The notes under the pieces were generated by a model, which saw only the letters and a program-made list of their open reading frames with translations, had not been told where the DNA came from and did no database searches. Positions 1 to 11,768 of a stretch of 64,000 nt of DNA are shown here, one piece after another (the first letter of the stretch is position 1; every line of letters begins with the position of its first letter). A program made the position numbers and the translations under genes. The DNA comes from Rhyacophila brunnea. Taxonomy: Eukaryota; Arthropoda; Insecta; Trichoptera; Rhyacophilidae. The stretch is taken from contig JAGYXB010001057.1 of NCBI GenBank assembly GCA_022495005.1, positions 495,239 to 559,238 of the forward strand, given 5' to 3'.

Positions 1-268
1 GTGTGCGTTTTTTAAACCATAATAAAACACTAACTAAATAATATTGATAAAAAAACTACAGCAAAGGAAAATTCAGCAGCATGTATTAAATTGCAATCAA
101 CATATGAAACATAACATGAAACAGAAAACCTCAAGTGTAAATGTTTTTATAATAATATCCTTTTTTTTTTCATTTTACGTGTATTTTTATATATTGAATA
201 AACAACATATTTACCAATGTACCCAATTATTTTTTTTTATATTCAATAAACATAATTTATAATATTAA
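1..268. other. AT-rich sequence, nothing recognised
   Basis: Very AT-rich with long T runs. An open frame of about 70 codons exists but its translation is Lys/Asn/Phe/Ile-rich low complexity, as expected from AT-rich non-coding DNA. No repeat seen elsewhere in the window matches it. Confidence 0.5.
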
Positions 269-526
269 TACTATCGACTGAAGGTACTTGATGGAATTTG
301 AATTTAAATTCGAATGGATTTAAATTTTGTACTACATATTCCGTTTGAGTCGATTTTTGCGACCCGGGCTTCGACCCGCGATCTTCGGGTACTGTGTACA
401 AGTCAGTGTGTATTTGCCTTTTGGTGAGTGTAAATAGTGTCTGAAGATGCCGAAAGGCGAAACCCGGGTCGCAAAAAACGACTCAAATGGAATAGTACAA
501 AACTTAAATCCATTAGAATTTAAATA
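269..526 (+). repeat. Family B inverted-repeat element, partial copy
   Basis: Starts with TACTATCGACTGAAGGTACT and runs into the family core GCGACCCGGGCTTCG, followed by the inverted arm GAAACCCGGGTCGCAAAAAA. The two arms are near reverse complements, so the transcript would fold into a hairpin. The right arm stops short of the usual GTCGATAGTA end, so this copy is truncated at about 526. Other copies lie near 14612, 21641, 34922, 53071 and 55145. It carries no coding sequence. It is probably a non-autonomous element of unknown class. Confidence 0.8.
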
Positions 527-844
527 TAATTTAGATTATTTATCATGTGCGCACTTAAAAAGGAATGGCAGGCGCCACAAATTTTTAAAAAATCGGCTTA
601 TTTTGACACGCTGATCAATTCCTATTTGCCATCCCTGTTAAAAGGAATACTTAAAATCAACAAGAAACATAAACATTCTGAACGGGTAATGAAATAGTAT
701 TATTGGTGTAAGGTGTTTATTCTTTTCTATTTTTAAATGGGTCAAAATTCTGAACACGAAAAAATCAACCGTATATCTACTCGAATATTACAAAATTTGC
801 CTAGCTCGTAGTTATCATGTGGCATTAAAAGGTAATTTGATTAA
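527..844. other. Unannotated AT-rich stretch
   Basis: I see no gene, terminal repeat or match to other parts of the window. Confidence 0.4.
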
Positions 845-1100
845 AGGTTGAAGGCCTGGCATGTAAAGGCGAAATTGTGTCAAGCTATGACGAAAAATAT
901 CCCAAAGGAGAACAAATGTAGCCAGTCTGTTGAAAGAGAGAGCACTCATAACGTTGGGGTACTTTCCGAGTCGCTTGTATAGGATAACGGAGCGGACATA
1001 TAATAACGTTCAGCTTGAAAGTTACCCGCCGAGCTGGCAAGTTACAGTTGTCGTAGGGCACAATTCATTGATCGCCCACGTAATTGACAATGAAAGCTAA
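845..1100 (+). pseudogene. Decayed coding relic of unknown origin
   Basis: Two adjacent plus-strand frames read like one protein with a frameshift. The first contains GEIVSSYDEKYPKGEQ at about 868-917. The second is open from 891 to a TAA at 1098-1100 and contains LYRITERTYNNVQ and PPSWQVTVVVGHNSLIAHVI. The residue mix is much less biased than the surrounding AT-rich frames, which suggests former coding. There is no start codon and no splice site that I can defend. I do not recognise the family. It could be a fragment of a transposon protein or a processed pseudogene. Confidence 0.35.
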
Positions 1101-1809
1101 TTTTAAAAAGATATTATCGGCAAATTAAAAAAAAAAAACTAGTCACGAATATATGTCATCAAGAGTACTTTTTAGGACATACCTACAATTTATATTTAAG
1201 CACCCTATACCTATAAATTTTCTGTTACACGATTTTATTGTAATTATAAAATAAATACATTGTAAGCACATTTTATTATTTTTATCATAATTATCAAATA
1301 ATATTCCTTTATTATATTTTTGCGTGGAAATTTTGTTGACATTTTTTACTTCATAGTAATAAATATCTAATAGTTTTGATTGATTAAAATCCTTAAAACT
1401 GCCATTGGGATTTAATTATTGTCAAACATTTTATATAGCCTGAAGTGTGTACAATAAACAATGTATACGGTGGCAATTTAATTGAATATTCTTTTATCAG
1501 AGAAGTTAGCTACAGATGTTTCATTTTTATGTATTTATACATGACGGCTATATAGCATCAACATGGCACGCTTCAACCATGTCGTGTAACTTGTACAAGT
1601 CTCTGCTACAAACGATCAGATACACCTGCGCAAGTAGGTATATATACAGTGTAGACATCTAAACAGCTTCATGTCACTTGTTCATTCAAAAGACTTATGA
1701 TACTTGTGCAAAAAATGCGCAAGTTACTGCTCAACTACGCCGTTACGTTTGTAGCTGGCTTTAGTATTTTATATTTAATTAGCGTGCATGTCTGCAATAG
1801 TAATTGTTA
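1101..1809. other. Unannotated AT-rich stretch
   Basis: Nothing supportable. No terminal repeats and no match to other intervals noticed. Confidence 0.4.
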
Positions 1810-2170
1810 GTATATGTGAGAATGCCGAAGAGATGGAGTGAAAAAATTAGGGATTTATTGGAGTAATTCAAAAAGATCATGATCCTCAGTCACGAAGGAA
1901 TAAAATAAGCAGTAGTAAGGTAAGTATATGTCGATGCCAAAGTCTGGTTACCACCAGAGAGTGACACACTCTGTACCCTTGTGACACAATCTCAAGAGGT
2001 CGTGGCCGACCCTCCCTCACCCTGCAGCGGTGCTACAAAATCGATTTACGCGCTGCAGGTCTCACATGGCGGGAGTCGCAAGACGTGGCGATGGACTGAG
2101 GGAAGTGGCGCGACCCTTTGCTTGCCCTATGCCACAACACTGGGGCGTAACGGGATGAAGGAGTAGTATA
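1810..2170 (+). mobile_element. LINE 3' coding relic (RTE-like)
   Basis: Around 1875 the reading IMILSHEGIK matches TILSHE-type readings in the relics at 26150 and 32950. At about 2056-2130 the reading WRESQDVAMD, stop, GKWRDPLLALC resembles the Arg/Trp-rich tail that follows reverse transcriptase in RTE-type and related insect LINEs. Several stops interrupt it. It is an old 5'-truncated fragment with no intact ORF. Confidence 0.45.
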
Positions 2171-4820
2171 TATCAACTCAATCTTCGCCGACATGCGTAA
2201 TACCAGTTTTCTCAAACCTTACTTGGTTCAGTAGCTTGAATAAAGCGCTCACCCGGTAAGCAAAAGTTAGCATTCAAGTCTCCGAGGCTAGTAAGTAATG
2301 TAAAATATATAAAGCCATAATTTTCAAATATAATATAGGTAAGTATATTAATGTTTATTATATCTACATACTACATATTAACACACCTATGTATTTTTTA
2401 ACTATATGGGAATTATATAATTATTCACTAATTTTTCATTTCACATTTCAGAGGATTTAGTATTCTCATCAAAACCAATCCATAATTAGGTAGATAATAT
2501 CTAAACGCGTAGTAAAACTAATAATTGTTTTGGTAACTGACTTACAGTTTTTTAAATTAACATTATGAAGCAAAATCATTATAAGGATATCATAATGCTC
2601 ATAAAAATACTACTAAATACCGTTGCATTAGAACGCACATATTAATGACGCGTAAATAATCAAACGGTCGATACGTAGGACTTCCGTAGACGCCCCATAG
2701 AAAACTGCGTTCCAAACAATGTAGAGGCAATACACGTAGCACCCTCTACGCGAAGTACTACGATCGGTTCTACGCCGCACAGCAGGCTGCCCGGCATAGG
2801 TATGGCACAAACAAAAAGGCCAATAAAATGCCTACGAGGGAGGCGTCTCGCACAAAACGGTTGACCTTCAAACGAAGGACGCAAGGACGCCAGATCCACT
2901 ACCTACGCGGCGTCGATACGCCAGGAGACGCCGAAAGTGCGACGGATCGCTTCCTAGTCGTAATACTATTAACATTTCACGTTACATATGAAACTGATCT
3001 GGAAACCTTCAGCTAACAAAGGCGGGCTGTGGAGCGATGTCTATGATGCAATGCAACACAATTAAATGGCTAAACATTACGGATATCATAGTAAAAATTG
3101 TTTATAATATAATTAAACATGTAGGACTTTAAATTCAAACTGAAACATTAAGTTTATTACTATAAAATTTTATAATACTTAGAAACCGTTTCTGACCCAA
3201 CCATACCTAAAGAAATCCGCTATATCGCTAATAAAAAACATAAAATTTCAAGGTTTATTAAAAAGAAATAAGTCTCCGTGTTAGTTTTGTATTCAACATC
3301 TACGGAAAGATGTTTGCATAAACCGGACAAAGGACGTAAATAAATTGAATAAGTTTTTTTAATTCAAGTAGTCAATGTGTATGAAATAGAAAATTGAACC
3401 AATTCGATTTAAAAGCGGAAGAGCTTAATTATATGCATGAAAGTATTATGAAGGTCAGGAAAATGGCTATTACGGGCATAAGTGTAGTAAATATTTATCT
3501 ACTGAACAAAGACTCTAATTAGTATAATCTAACTATACATAAAAGGTTAATTATTTTGCCTTAGCATTTAAACTAGTTTCACAAAAAGGGCTATTTAAAA
3601 TTAAACTTTAAGTATAACATAAAAAATACGGTACTATAAATATATTTAAAATACTATATTACATCACAATATAAATATAAACGGACTCAAAGAGAACTGA
3701 AAGAAGAGCTACGAGCGATACGTAAATAAACTTTTGTAGAGGACGCCTACGCGAAAACGTAGAACACAATAATACTTAGCGCATGCAACTTTTAACAAAC
3801 CGTAGAGGTTCACCTTACCGTGCTAACAAAGACCGAAGAGACTACGGAACGTAGTAAATTAACAATATAACATAAACATTTTCATATCGTAACTATATAT
3901 AATTATGGTTTATTGTTTGTGTATTTTACATTTTGGGACACTCACCAATCAATATGAAGAATATTCCACTGGCACTATACACTTCGTTTCACTGGTAAAT
4001 TGGATTTAGCAAAGCGGTACGATTCGTAGTATTTGGATAGAAACGACCGTCTCGCTTAGAGCCAAAGGCTGGTTTGATGTCGGCCGAGTGAAATGGGTGA
4101 GTGTGTTTCGAGGGGCACAGACAGTTCGTCACGTGCGAATTGAATTACATTCACTGTTAATAAATAATATTAAGTTAATAGCATAACCATACTTTTGTAC
4201 AAAGTTAACTGTTATGTCAGTATCGCGTGCTGTAAACAAACATTAACGTTACATGTAAAAAAAAACAAGTGTAAGACTGCTGTACAATTAGATGTCAAAA
4301 TCTTAACAGTCAATAGAGATCATTTTCTACAATAAAACTTATAAGTCGTTTTTCGACTCTTTTACAGTTAAGATTATTTTTTTTAATAAGAAATAGGCCC
4401 TTTTTTTTCGAACATTTTAAATTTCCAAGCAACTAATTGGATACAATTTTAATACAGATTATAACATTACAGTAAATTAAACAAAAATGATTATAAATTA
4501 CTGTAAAAAAATAATCAACGACCTTCATTTAATATACTTTGTAGCACATAGCTTGCCATTTTGTTACATCCAAGTGCCACTCAACCTGAACATGACGTAT
4601 CTACTTTTTTCTATTAAAAATGGTAGTAATAATATGGACATATAAGCCAATATTCCAATCAATCTAGTCATCTACTAGACGTCATACTGTAAAAGTGTTT
4701 AAGTTTATTACTACTATAATATATGACTGGTCATATTAAAATATATTTACATCAATTGAATAAGTCATTCTGGTTATCATATATCAGCAACAACAGCCGC
4801 ATTATATTCAGCAATCAATA
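2171..4820. other. Intergenic or intronic DNA, no gene identified
   Basis: Two patches (about 2650-2960 and 3690-3860) are richer in GC and share short words such as CGATACGTA and CTACGCGAA, but no conserved protein emerges. At 3935-4135 a less AT-rich patch read on the minus strand has a good donor-like GTGAGTGT ending about 3955, so a non-coding first exon is possible but unproven. The rest is featureless AT-rich sequence. Confidence 0.3.
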
Positions 4821-5004
4821 GTGCCGTTTCACACTGGACACCTGTGTCAAGCCATCGGTGTGTCAAGCGGCTATATTTACACATAAATGAATGGACGCGT
4901 TCAGACGGAGACACACGAGTGTCGCGTTCATTTAAATTATGTAAATGCGGCATCTTGACACACCGGTGGCTGGATACATGGAATTATCCCGTGTGGAACG
5001 GCTC
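4821..5004. mobile_element. Hairpin MITE
   Basis: The left end GTGCCGTTTCACACTGG pairs with the right end CCGTGTGGAACGGCTC. Internal segments also pair (GGTGTGTCAAG with CTTGACACACC). An imperfect direct repeat of about 14 bp flanks the unit (ATATTCAGCAATCA at about 4805, ATATTCAGCAACCA at about 5007). This may be a target duplication or the remains of a larger repeat. It resembles the hairpin at 24631 in its ends. No protein. Confidence 0.6.
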
Positions 5005-5859
5005 TAATATTCAGCAACCATCGAGCAGTGCGTTCATTCGGGATGTATACTACCTAATATCACATGACCCGTGTTCAATATTCAAATAGAACAGCTTAAA
5101 ATTCGAAAAGCATAAATTATAGAAATTTGTCTAGAAACTTTCTGAACGGTAGGCCAATGGATAATCACACCGGGCGGCTCAATAAATGCGGTGTGAGTAT
5201 CAACTTATAAAATGGAAAATTGTCCAGGAACCACACTTTCCTCACGCGAGTCGTAGTTGCTGATTGCAGTGCGCCTGCGCGGAAAAGGAGGCTTCTCGGC
5301 CGACCGTGGAAGAAGGCTCGCCGGGGAAGGAACGCGTTTATACAGCCCCACCCTCCCGACAATACATTCTCTCTTTCTGGCGCGCATGCTTCACTCGAAA
5401 ATACGACATCGTGTCTCGCTCGCTCGCACAATCGTGTTACGGCGGAATTTAAAGTTTTCAGGGATATATTTTAAGCGTTTTTTAACAGTATTAAATTCGA
5501 ATTATCAAAACAAACAGCGGGTGAACAGAAGTGTGAGAAAAACTATTATATTGTTTTAAAAATACCAATTGGATTACTAGTAAACTTCTAATCTAAGTGC
5601 CTATTTTATTTAAGCATTTTTTTTTGTTTATTTTATAATTATATTCACTCACTGAAATTACTCAGTCGATAACAAAAACGTCGTATTAGGGTTTAATTTG
5701 ACGTATAAAGTATTATATTTTGCTCAACATATACAATGACATACTAAAAAATATGAAAAATATGACAAAACAAAGGGACTTTCTCATAGTGCTTAAGTAA
5801 ACTACTGGCAATTACTAGAGATCTATGTTAATAAGCTTTTTATAAAGAACGATTGTTGG
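5005..5859. promoter_or_regulatory. GC-rich island, possible promoter or 5' exon
   Basis: 5200-5440 is clearly richer in G, C and CpG than anything nearby (for example GCGCCTGCGCGGAAAAGG and GGCGCGCATGC). It gives overlapping open frames on both strands, which is a composition effect, not evidence of a protein. Such islands in an AT-rich insect genome often mark promoters and untranslated first exons. I cannot fix a start site or orientation. The remainder to 5859 is featureless. Confidence 0.3.
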
Positions 5860-6042
5860 AGTCGTGCTCTAGGTCAATTACAAACTGAACACGTCAGCTC
5901 TCGTGGTCCAAACGCACTAGCTACTCATCGGGAGGATCCGGGTTCAATTAAAGAAACCCCTATATTTTGTTGCCAGAGTCGAGATCGAACCCGCACCCAC
6001 AACCTGAAAGACAGACGCTTTACCAACTAGGGCACCACGACC
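5860..6042 (-). mobile_element. tRNA-derived SINE-like element
   Basis: Read on the minus strand from 6042, the first ~70 bases resemble a tRNA with an A-box-like TAGTTGGTAAAGCG and a B-box-like GGGTTCGATCTCG. A tail containing AACCCGGATCCTCC follows. The T-arm and acceptor do not pair well enough for a functional tRNA. This is the layout of a tRNA-derived SINE (Pol III promoter head plus unrelated body). No obvious A tail or target duplication was seen. Confidence 0.5.
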
Positions 6043-6912
6043 CCATCATAGTACCTATATATATATATTTTAAAGTATAGATTTTTCCCACTTGTCATAT
6101 ATTAAAAGTATTCAAATATTTTGAAAGTATTCTGAATTCCATTTTCAATATGATAATATAATATATAAGGTCAAGAGTCAAGACTATATTAAAGAGATTC
6201 GTTTGGCTGATTTCCTTTTTTATCAACGATCGATCTATTTAATCGTAAGTTGGGATGAGCCGAAAAAATGATAATAAGGCGATTACACAATGAAAGAAGT
6301 GCCGAGATCGAGCGGCAGAAACGCAAAATGGGATGAAAACCAATGTGTAAATTGGATGAAAGAAGCGAAATAATGTCCTGCGCAATATTTTGTCCATGCT
6401 CCCGTCGCTCCGAAAAGGTAAAGCTGGCGCTTCCACGCAATCTAGAACACAGGTTCCCAATCCATAAGTCGCGACACCCAGAGGGATCATAAAATGTTTT
6501 CTAGTGGGTCGTCACATCAACTATGCTGCAAATTTCATGTTTAATTATTGTCTCGATGTTTGAATAGAATACCGCGTAATATGGACCTTCTCCCGACGGA
6601 ATTTCACATAGGTACACATTTATTTATTTTGTGTAACATTATGTTTGATGTTTATGCGATACTCGGGAAATTGACACTCGATTGACCACGACGACCGTTA
6701 ATCAGAGAATTCGACTAAAAGTGGGAACAAACACTATCAATATAAAACATTGGGCAGACATAATTCTAAGACGAGACCAAATGCAATGTAGTAAATTAAT
6801 ATTTGACAGTAAACACACAGAATGAATAAAAATCAGGTGTACGATTATTTTAAATATTATTCATAAGGCTAATAAAAATGCCTTATTGTGCTAATGTGAC
6901 AGGGGGTGCAGG
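6043..6912. other. Unannotated, with a hAT-like relic near 6445-6530
   Basis: The segment around 6445-6530 (GGTTCCCAATCC, GTCGCGACACCC) resembles decayed hAT-type termini seen also at 42830, 59516 and 61388. No terminal pair or target duplication can be defined. Nothing else is recognised. Confidence 0.3.
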
Positions 6913-7526
6913 CAGCGTTGTCAACTTATTGTTTTTTTTTTTTTGCCAGGTATAGCATTTTTCAATAAGTATCTAGCTTGCAAAAAATGCATCTAGCTTA
7001 TGGCGTTTTTGTTTGCGTTATTGATACCTTCAACAGCTTTAAATGAGCTGAAAATAAGTTAGACATTTAGTTTATTAATTTTATTGCACATAAAATATCT
7101 GACCATCAGATAGGTATTTAATGAATGTAGTACGTAATTACGAAATAAAACAACACGATGAAACAATAGGAGCATTCTAGGCGTTATAGTGATATCATGG
7201 TATCAGATAATATTATAATTTAATGTGTGTTTAGGCATGTGGCATCGGATTGACGATCATCGGGAATTCCACTCTCTGGTATTACTTACCTAATTATTAC
7301 TTAACGTGGGTTGTTAGATAAATATATTTTTTTTTTCAATTTTAAAATGAGTTTCTGGGAAGATTTTTACACGTATACAGATTTTTATTAAATTTTTTCA
7401 CATTTTTTCGATAGGCAAAAAAAAGTGGGATTTTCACTAAAGCTAGCGTTTTTTTATGCCAAATAGCTTCATTTTTTTTTCGTTCCCCATCTAGCATGTT
7501 TTTATCAACGATAGTTGGCAACACTG
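6913..7526. mobile_element. Non-autonomous hAT-like element
   Basis: Left end CAGCGTTGTCAACT and right end AGTTGGCAACACTG are inverted copies (two mismatches) of the hAT-type terminus CAGTGTTGCCAACT. The small element at 53915 has the same CAGTGTTGCC end. The flanking octamers GGTGCAGG and GTCGCACG match at only five of eight positions, so any target duplication has decayed. The minus strand at 7342-7533 is open for 63 codons, but I recognise no transposase motif in it. Confidence 0.55.
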
Positions 7527-8284
7527 GTCGCACGTTACTTCAAAATTATAAAAAAGGATCAAGACTCGAAAAAAGTTGGGAATCCGTGACTGTGATCCGT
7601 GAGATTCTAGGGTGACATATTATAATGCTGACACTAATAAATAAATATACTCTTTTTACGTACAGTAAATATACCTACAAGGCACTGCGAATTGCGATGC
7701 AGTGGGCATAATGTTTCTCTATTTTCGGTAGGGAATTGTACACTAAACCGTAAACTCGAGAGATCTTAAAAACGAGCTGAAACGAAACTTGCAATACACC
7801 TATTATTGAAAGTACGTCTACAAGTCAACAATAAAGTTAAAAGGAAATACGATAAACTCAATATTCTGCTACAATTTCCTTGAAGATCGGATTTCACTTT
7901 GCGGCATATTTAGATTTGAATATACACAATTTCATAACATCTCATGCATAAGGTAGGCATCGATTAATTCCTTAATTACTAACCGACGTCGGCCCGATAT
8001 TGGCGCGAATCCAGCAGATAGAGGTTCAAGTCCCGTCGGGTGTCGTATTTTTTTTTCAAAATGATTTTTTCTAGTGTCTATATGCATGAGATGTTTTCGA
8101 ATTATATATTTTCAATATATAGAATGTTACATCCTGAAATCTTGTATCTTATCGTTGAATAAAAAAATAGTTTATATTTAGGCTTGTATATAAACTAACA
8201 CCCACGATGGCTGCGCGGCTTCTGGCAAGTACCTACACATATTATTGTTTTTTAATTTATTTTACATTTTTTTCTTCAACGGAC
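7527..8284. other. Unannotated; contains a tRNA-like B box at about 8020-8050
   Basis: At 8020 the string AGGTTCAAGTCCCGTCGGGT, followed by a T run at 8048, mimics the 3' half of a tRNA gene with a Pol III terminator. The candidate T stem does not pair and no acceptor stem closes, so it is not a functional tRNA. The rest is AT-rich with nothing recognised. Confidence 0.35.
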
Positions 8285-8400
8285 CTAATAGGTTGAGCAA
8301 GTGGCCAACATCCATTTATCATAAAAAAAAATCTGTTAATACAAGCCTCCACGCTGTGGAGGTCTATAGGATCTTATTAGGATCGGACATGGTCATGTAT
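8285..8400 (+). mobile_element. SINE-like family H fragment
   Basis: Shares CTAATAGGTTGAGCAA, CATCCATTT and ATTAGGATCGGACATGGTC with copies at 11179-11302 (minus) and 19335-19450. The copy at 11179 ends in an A-rich tail and sits inside a hAT element with a short duplication, so the family is a retroposed short element. This copy lacks a clear tail. Confidence 0.55.
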
Positions 8401-8472
8401 ATAAACTAAAGATATTGATCGTAAAAAAAATAGTTGGTACAAACAGAGATAAAGCCAATCACAAATACCCAT

Positions 8473-8733
8473 AATTGAACGTAGTTATGCAGAATGTAGC
8501 CAGTCCACAATAATGTCGAGCATAATGACACTTTAGTAACAATATGATAATTAAAAATGTATGTAAAAATGTAAAATGTCAAATTGTAAATAGTATTTTA
8601 TTTCAAGAATTTTTTTTTTGCGGCTTGGCTATTTTCAGCAGAATGTAGAGAAAACCTTCGCATCTGATCTATATGAAATATGATTTTTTTATTTTTTGTG
8701 GACTGGCTACTTTCTGCATAACTATGTCCAATT
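8473..8733. mobile_element. Hairpin MITE with ~36-bp terminal inverted repeats
   Basis: The left end AATTGAACGTAGTTATGCAG continues to AATGTAGCCAGTCCAC. The right end is its reverse complement with three mismatches (GTGGACTGGCTAC through CTATGTCCAATT). The interior is AT-rich with no ORF. No convincing target duplication. Confidence 0.75.
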
Positions 8734-10325
8734 TTAATTACGCAAAAACTATTTAATTTATTAAAATTCAGAAAGTTTTAAATATAGAGATTATTTTTAA
8801 TATTAGAAGCATACCTACACGTATATTTTAAAAATCTAATTATCCGTCATACATCATTGATATTATTGTTATAGTAGATTCATTCAATTTACAATTATTT
8901 CAAAGTTGAATAAAATAAACACAAAACAATCCTAAATAATCGTGGAATACGTATATTTTCATGTATACCTGCCGATGTATATTTTGTATTATTAGTTGAC
9001 AATATTCTTTAAAACGGATGAAACCGGTACTGATCGTAGTCAAATTATATGAGTTTAGTACTAAGTTGTTGTAGTTTATTTAATATAATGGCTTTCCGCT
9101 AGAAATTAATAGTTAACGGTGTTTGATAACACCAATGACATATTATAACACTATCAAAGTGATTGTTCCAACATCGCTATGATTACCACCCAAAACATTA
9201 TTGTTATAAACTAGAAAAAAATACGAGGTGACAGTGTCACCTGTCAAACATTCTTGGCGTAGTCCTGCAATAGAAAATATTTTGATTAACTACCACCAAC
9301 AGACAGCATATATTATTTATTCATAGCTTACCGTTAATCTGTCACAAATTGATTGTAATTATGTTTAATACTTTATAATACGTCGTTTTCAATTTTTCAC
9401 CGTGTAGATTTTTGACTAATTCATCGTTTTAATATTTTTTAAAGGATTTCAAGTTATATACATTTATATTTTTTTATAAACATCGATGTTTTTTAAAATA
9501 TTTAAAAAAAAAATAATGTTTTCAGATACATAATTATTAATTAATACAGTTCAAATTGTAAATTATCAAAAAAATGTCTCAAATTGCAAGCTTCGTATAA
9601 ACGAAGTTATTTTTGTTAATTCTACTTTAATTTACAACAATAAGTGTATGGTATAAATTATCATAGAGTGTTACCTCGTAAACGCTAGTTCAATTATTAA
9701 CGTAGTTATTTATTTTCATAGGTGTTTCACAGGCATTCGATATATTCATTCCATAAACTCATTCGTCTACGCAAATTATCAAATTTATTAACATATTTAA
9801 AATTAAAAAAACGAACTACTTACCTACTATTGGAGTGCATACCTTAACTTAATATTATGAGATGCTGTAATGATCAGCTTTTGAGAAACAGTAGGGGAAG
9901 CTGCCTCAGTACGAGTTCTCCATAGAAATACTTTTAGAAGTGTCAGCATGAAAATGTCTGTTATTAAAATATGTAAACAAAGGAATAGGATGTCCTTGGA
10001 ACAGAAAAGTGGCGTACCTACAAAAGTCGGCGAAAACGCTTGGAGCGAGACATTGTATTGATTTTGAATGTTTACTTTAGTAACTTCGGGAGAAACGTAT
10101 TATTTTTGTTGGGGAACTTATTCTCAACAAAAATATATAGGTTTCTTTGTTATATATTAAAATAATACTAATATTGTAATGCACAACGTAACTTACTGAT
10201 ATATATTTTAATGTGGTGTATTTTAGCCACCTGACAATGAGGTGTCTTACGAAAACGAAAGATTTCTTCAAAAAAAAAATGCATCCGAAAATTTCAGGCG
10301 CACAAGCAGATATTCTGCCACTTAA
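8734..10325. other. AT-rich stretch with a deleted copy of inverted-repeat family G
   Basis: At about 9400-9600 the sequence matches parts of the large hairpin at 27955-28456 (GATTTCAAGTTATA, GTTTTCAGATACAT, AATTGTAAATTATCAAAAAA) joined by a deletion. A 17-bp near-palindrome, AGGTGACAGTGTCACCT, lies near 9226. No gene is supportable. Confidence 0.4.
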
Positions 10326-10688
10326 GAGCATACATAAGTGAAACGGAAAATAATTTTCAACAGTAGGTGGGACGACATTTTTCACTCGTCGCCAATCAGA
10401 AACCGACAGTCGAGGTGTAAGCACGTCAATTTGTTTTGTGATGGCGTCGGAGGAATATATTCTTAAATCGTGTAAAGATAAAAAACGTTACCCATTTACT
10501 TGAAAAAGAAAACATGTCAATGAATATACCTACTATTATTATTACTAATATTACAATAACATAACATTAAATGGACGCGTGTTGAATTTTTATGACAAAT
10601 TATATTTCGTTCGGCTCGCGTCATTTGCACAATCCGCGCATCGCCTAGTCACGGTCTTTTTAGACCATGCCTCAACTGAAGTATAGCC
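10326..10688 (-). mobile_element. Family C TTAA-flanked element, copy 1
   Basis: Flanked by TTAA on both sides (10322-10325 and 10689-10692). Read on the minus strand it starts GGCTATACTTCAGTTGAGGC and ends near CCGTTTCACTTATG. It is the same unit as those at 13895, 17716 and 23847, 340-364 bp in each case. TTAA target sites are the hallmark of piggyBac-type transposition. The termini here are weakly inverted, so membership is inferred from the target site alone. It has no transposase. Confidence 0.7.
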
Positions 10689-10692
10689 TTAA

Positions 10693-11055
10693 CCATTACG
10701 GGTGCTATATTATACAAACATGGAATTCAATGAAATGTGATGTTGGCGTTGAATGCTTCCAATTCCTTGGAATATCCACAGAACGACCCAAATCATTATC
10801 CAAGGACTGACAATAGAGGATCAATGTTGTGCCATGGTATTTTGTTGCTCTTCATGGACTAAATAATCTGGAGAGATTAGTGGTGTTGGATTGGCAATGC
10901 GATGAATAGCCACGTATGGGTGACTTGACTTGACTTGGGATAATCCTCGATTATGGGGCGCCTGTGCGTTAGCTCTTATCCCCTTCTGCTGTAGTGTTAG
11001 ATCTGTAGGTTAGGTCGGATGCGAGGTAGTCATCGATTAGGAATATAACTGCATA
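10693..11055. other. Unannotated stretch
   Basis: Moderate GC, with no open frame, terminal repeat or similarity that I can name. A short TGACTTGACTTGACTT run lies near 10920. Confidence 0.4.
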
Positions 11056-11063
11056 CAACCTTC

Positions 11064-11760
11064 CAGTGACGTCCCGTGGGGGTAGGCAGATTGAGCGTCG
11101 CTTGGGGGCGGCAGTTACCCAAAGGGCGGCAAATCGAGGAGAATCACTAGGTATATATAGAAAAAGCCACTTAAACTTCTTTTTTTCTTTTGACCATGTC
11201 CGATCCTAATAGGATCATATGGGCCTCCACAGAGTACAGAGAAATGGATGTCAACCCTTTGCTCAACCTATTAGGACCATACTCTGACTCATGCACAAAC
11301 TAAGTAATAACATAAATATCTTTCCATTAAAAAAATCAGCTGACTGGTTGGAAACAAAATGTATTAATTAGGGGCTAACAGGTATTTTTTGTCGGATTTG
11401 TGATGTCTAGTTTATTTCCATTGTTCTTGGATGTCACGTTCTTGGTGAACAGCAATGACACGTGCATACCTAATCCAAAATATGTTTGCCAGTCACACGC
11501 GAGTTTTGGAAGTTGTCAAGTGTATTTTTAGATATACCTATCTGAAACCGTAGACTCGCAATATTGTCTATTGAAGCAGATATGGCATTTAAATTAGATT
11601 AAGTGGTAAGTATAATATATAAATATTGTTAGTAATGTATCCATACAACACATTTCTTAGGTATTGGAGTCATGAAAGGATGATATAAAGTACTGTATAA
11701 AAAAATGCGGCGGCATTTTGGCCCTGCCTAGGGGCGGCGTTTTGTCTAGGGACGTCACTG
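11064..11760 (+). mobile_element. Family A non-autonomous hAT element, copy 1
   Basis: Begins CAGTGACGTCCC and ends GGGACGTCACTG, perfect 12-bp inverted termini. It is flanked by the perfect 8-bp duplication CAACCTTC (11056-11063 and 11761-11768). The 8-bp duplication and CAGTG end are diagnostic of hAT transposition. GC-rich subterminal blocks (GGGGGTAGGCAG and GGGGCGGCAG at left, GGGGCGGC at right) are conserved in all copies and probably include transposase-binding sites. It encodes no transposase. It carries a nested SINE-like insertion at 11179-11302. Confidence 0.92.
11179..11302 (-). mobile_element. SINE-like family H element nested in hAT-A copy 1
   Basis: It interrupts the hAT sequence between AAACTT and AGTAATAAC, which are contiguous in the other hAT-A copies. 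On the minus strand it ends with ATTAGGATCGGACATGGTC and an A-rich tail. AAACT appears on both sides, consistent with a short target duplication made by reverse-transcriptase-driven insertion. It is about 120 bp with no coding capacity. Confidence 0.7.
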
Positions 11761-11768
11761 CAACCTTC

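Noticed and set aside
2660..3016. Opposing ORFs as a gene pair
   Set aside because: Both have no recognisable motif and arise from a GC-richer patch.
5165..5559. Coding region with several overlapping ORFs
   Set aside because: Open frames exist on both strands in all phases because the segment is GC-rich. No conserved protein is visible.
7985..8055. tRNA gene with B box and T-run terminator
   Set aside because: The T stem and acceptor do not pair and no anticodon arm can be drawn, so it is only tRNA-like.
9220..9240. AGGTGACAGTGTCACCT palindrome as an operator
   Set aside because: A lone near-palindrome in non-coding AT-rich insect DNA, with no gene nearby and no second copy.
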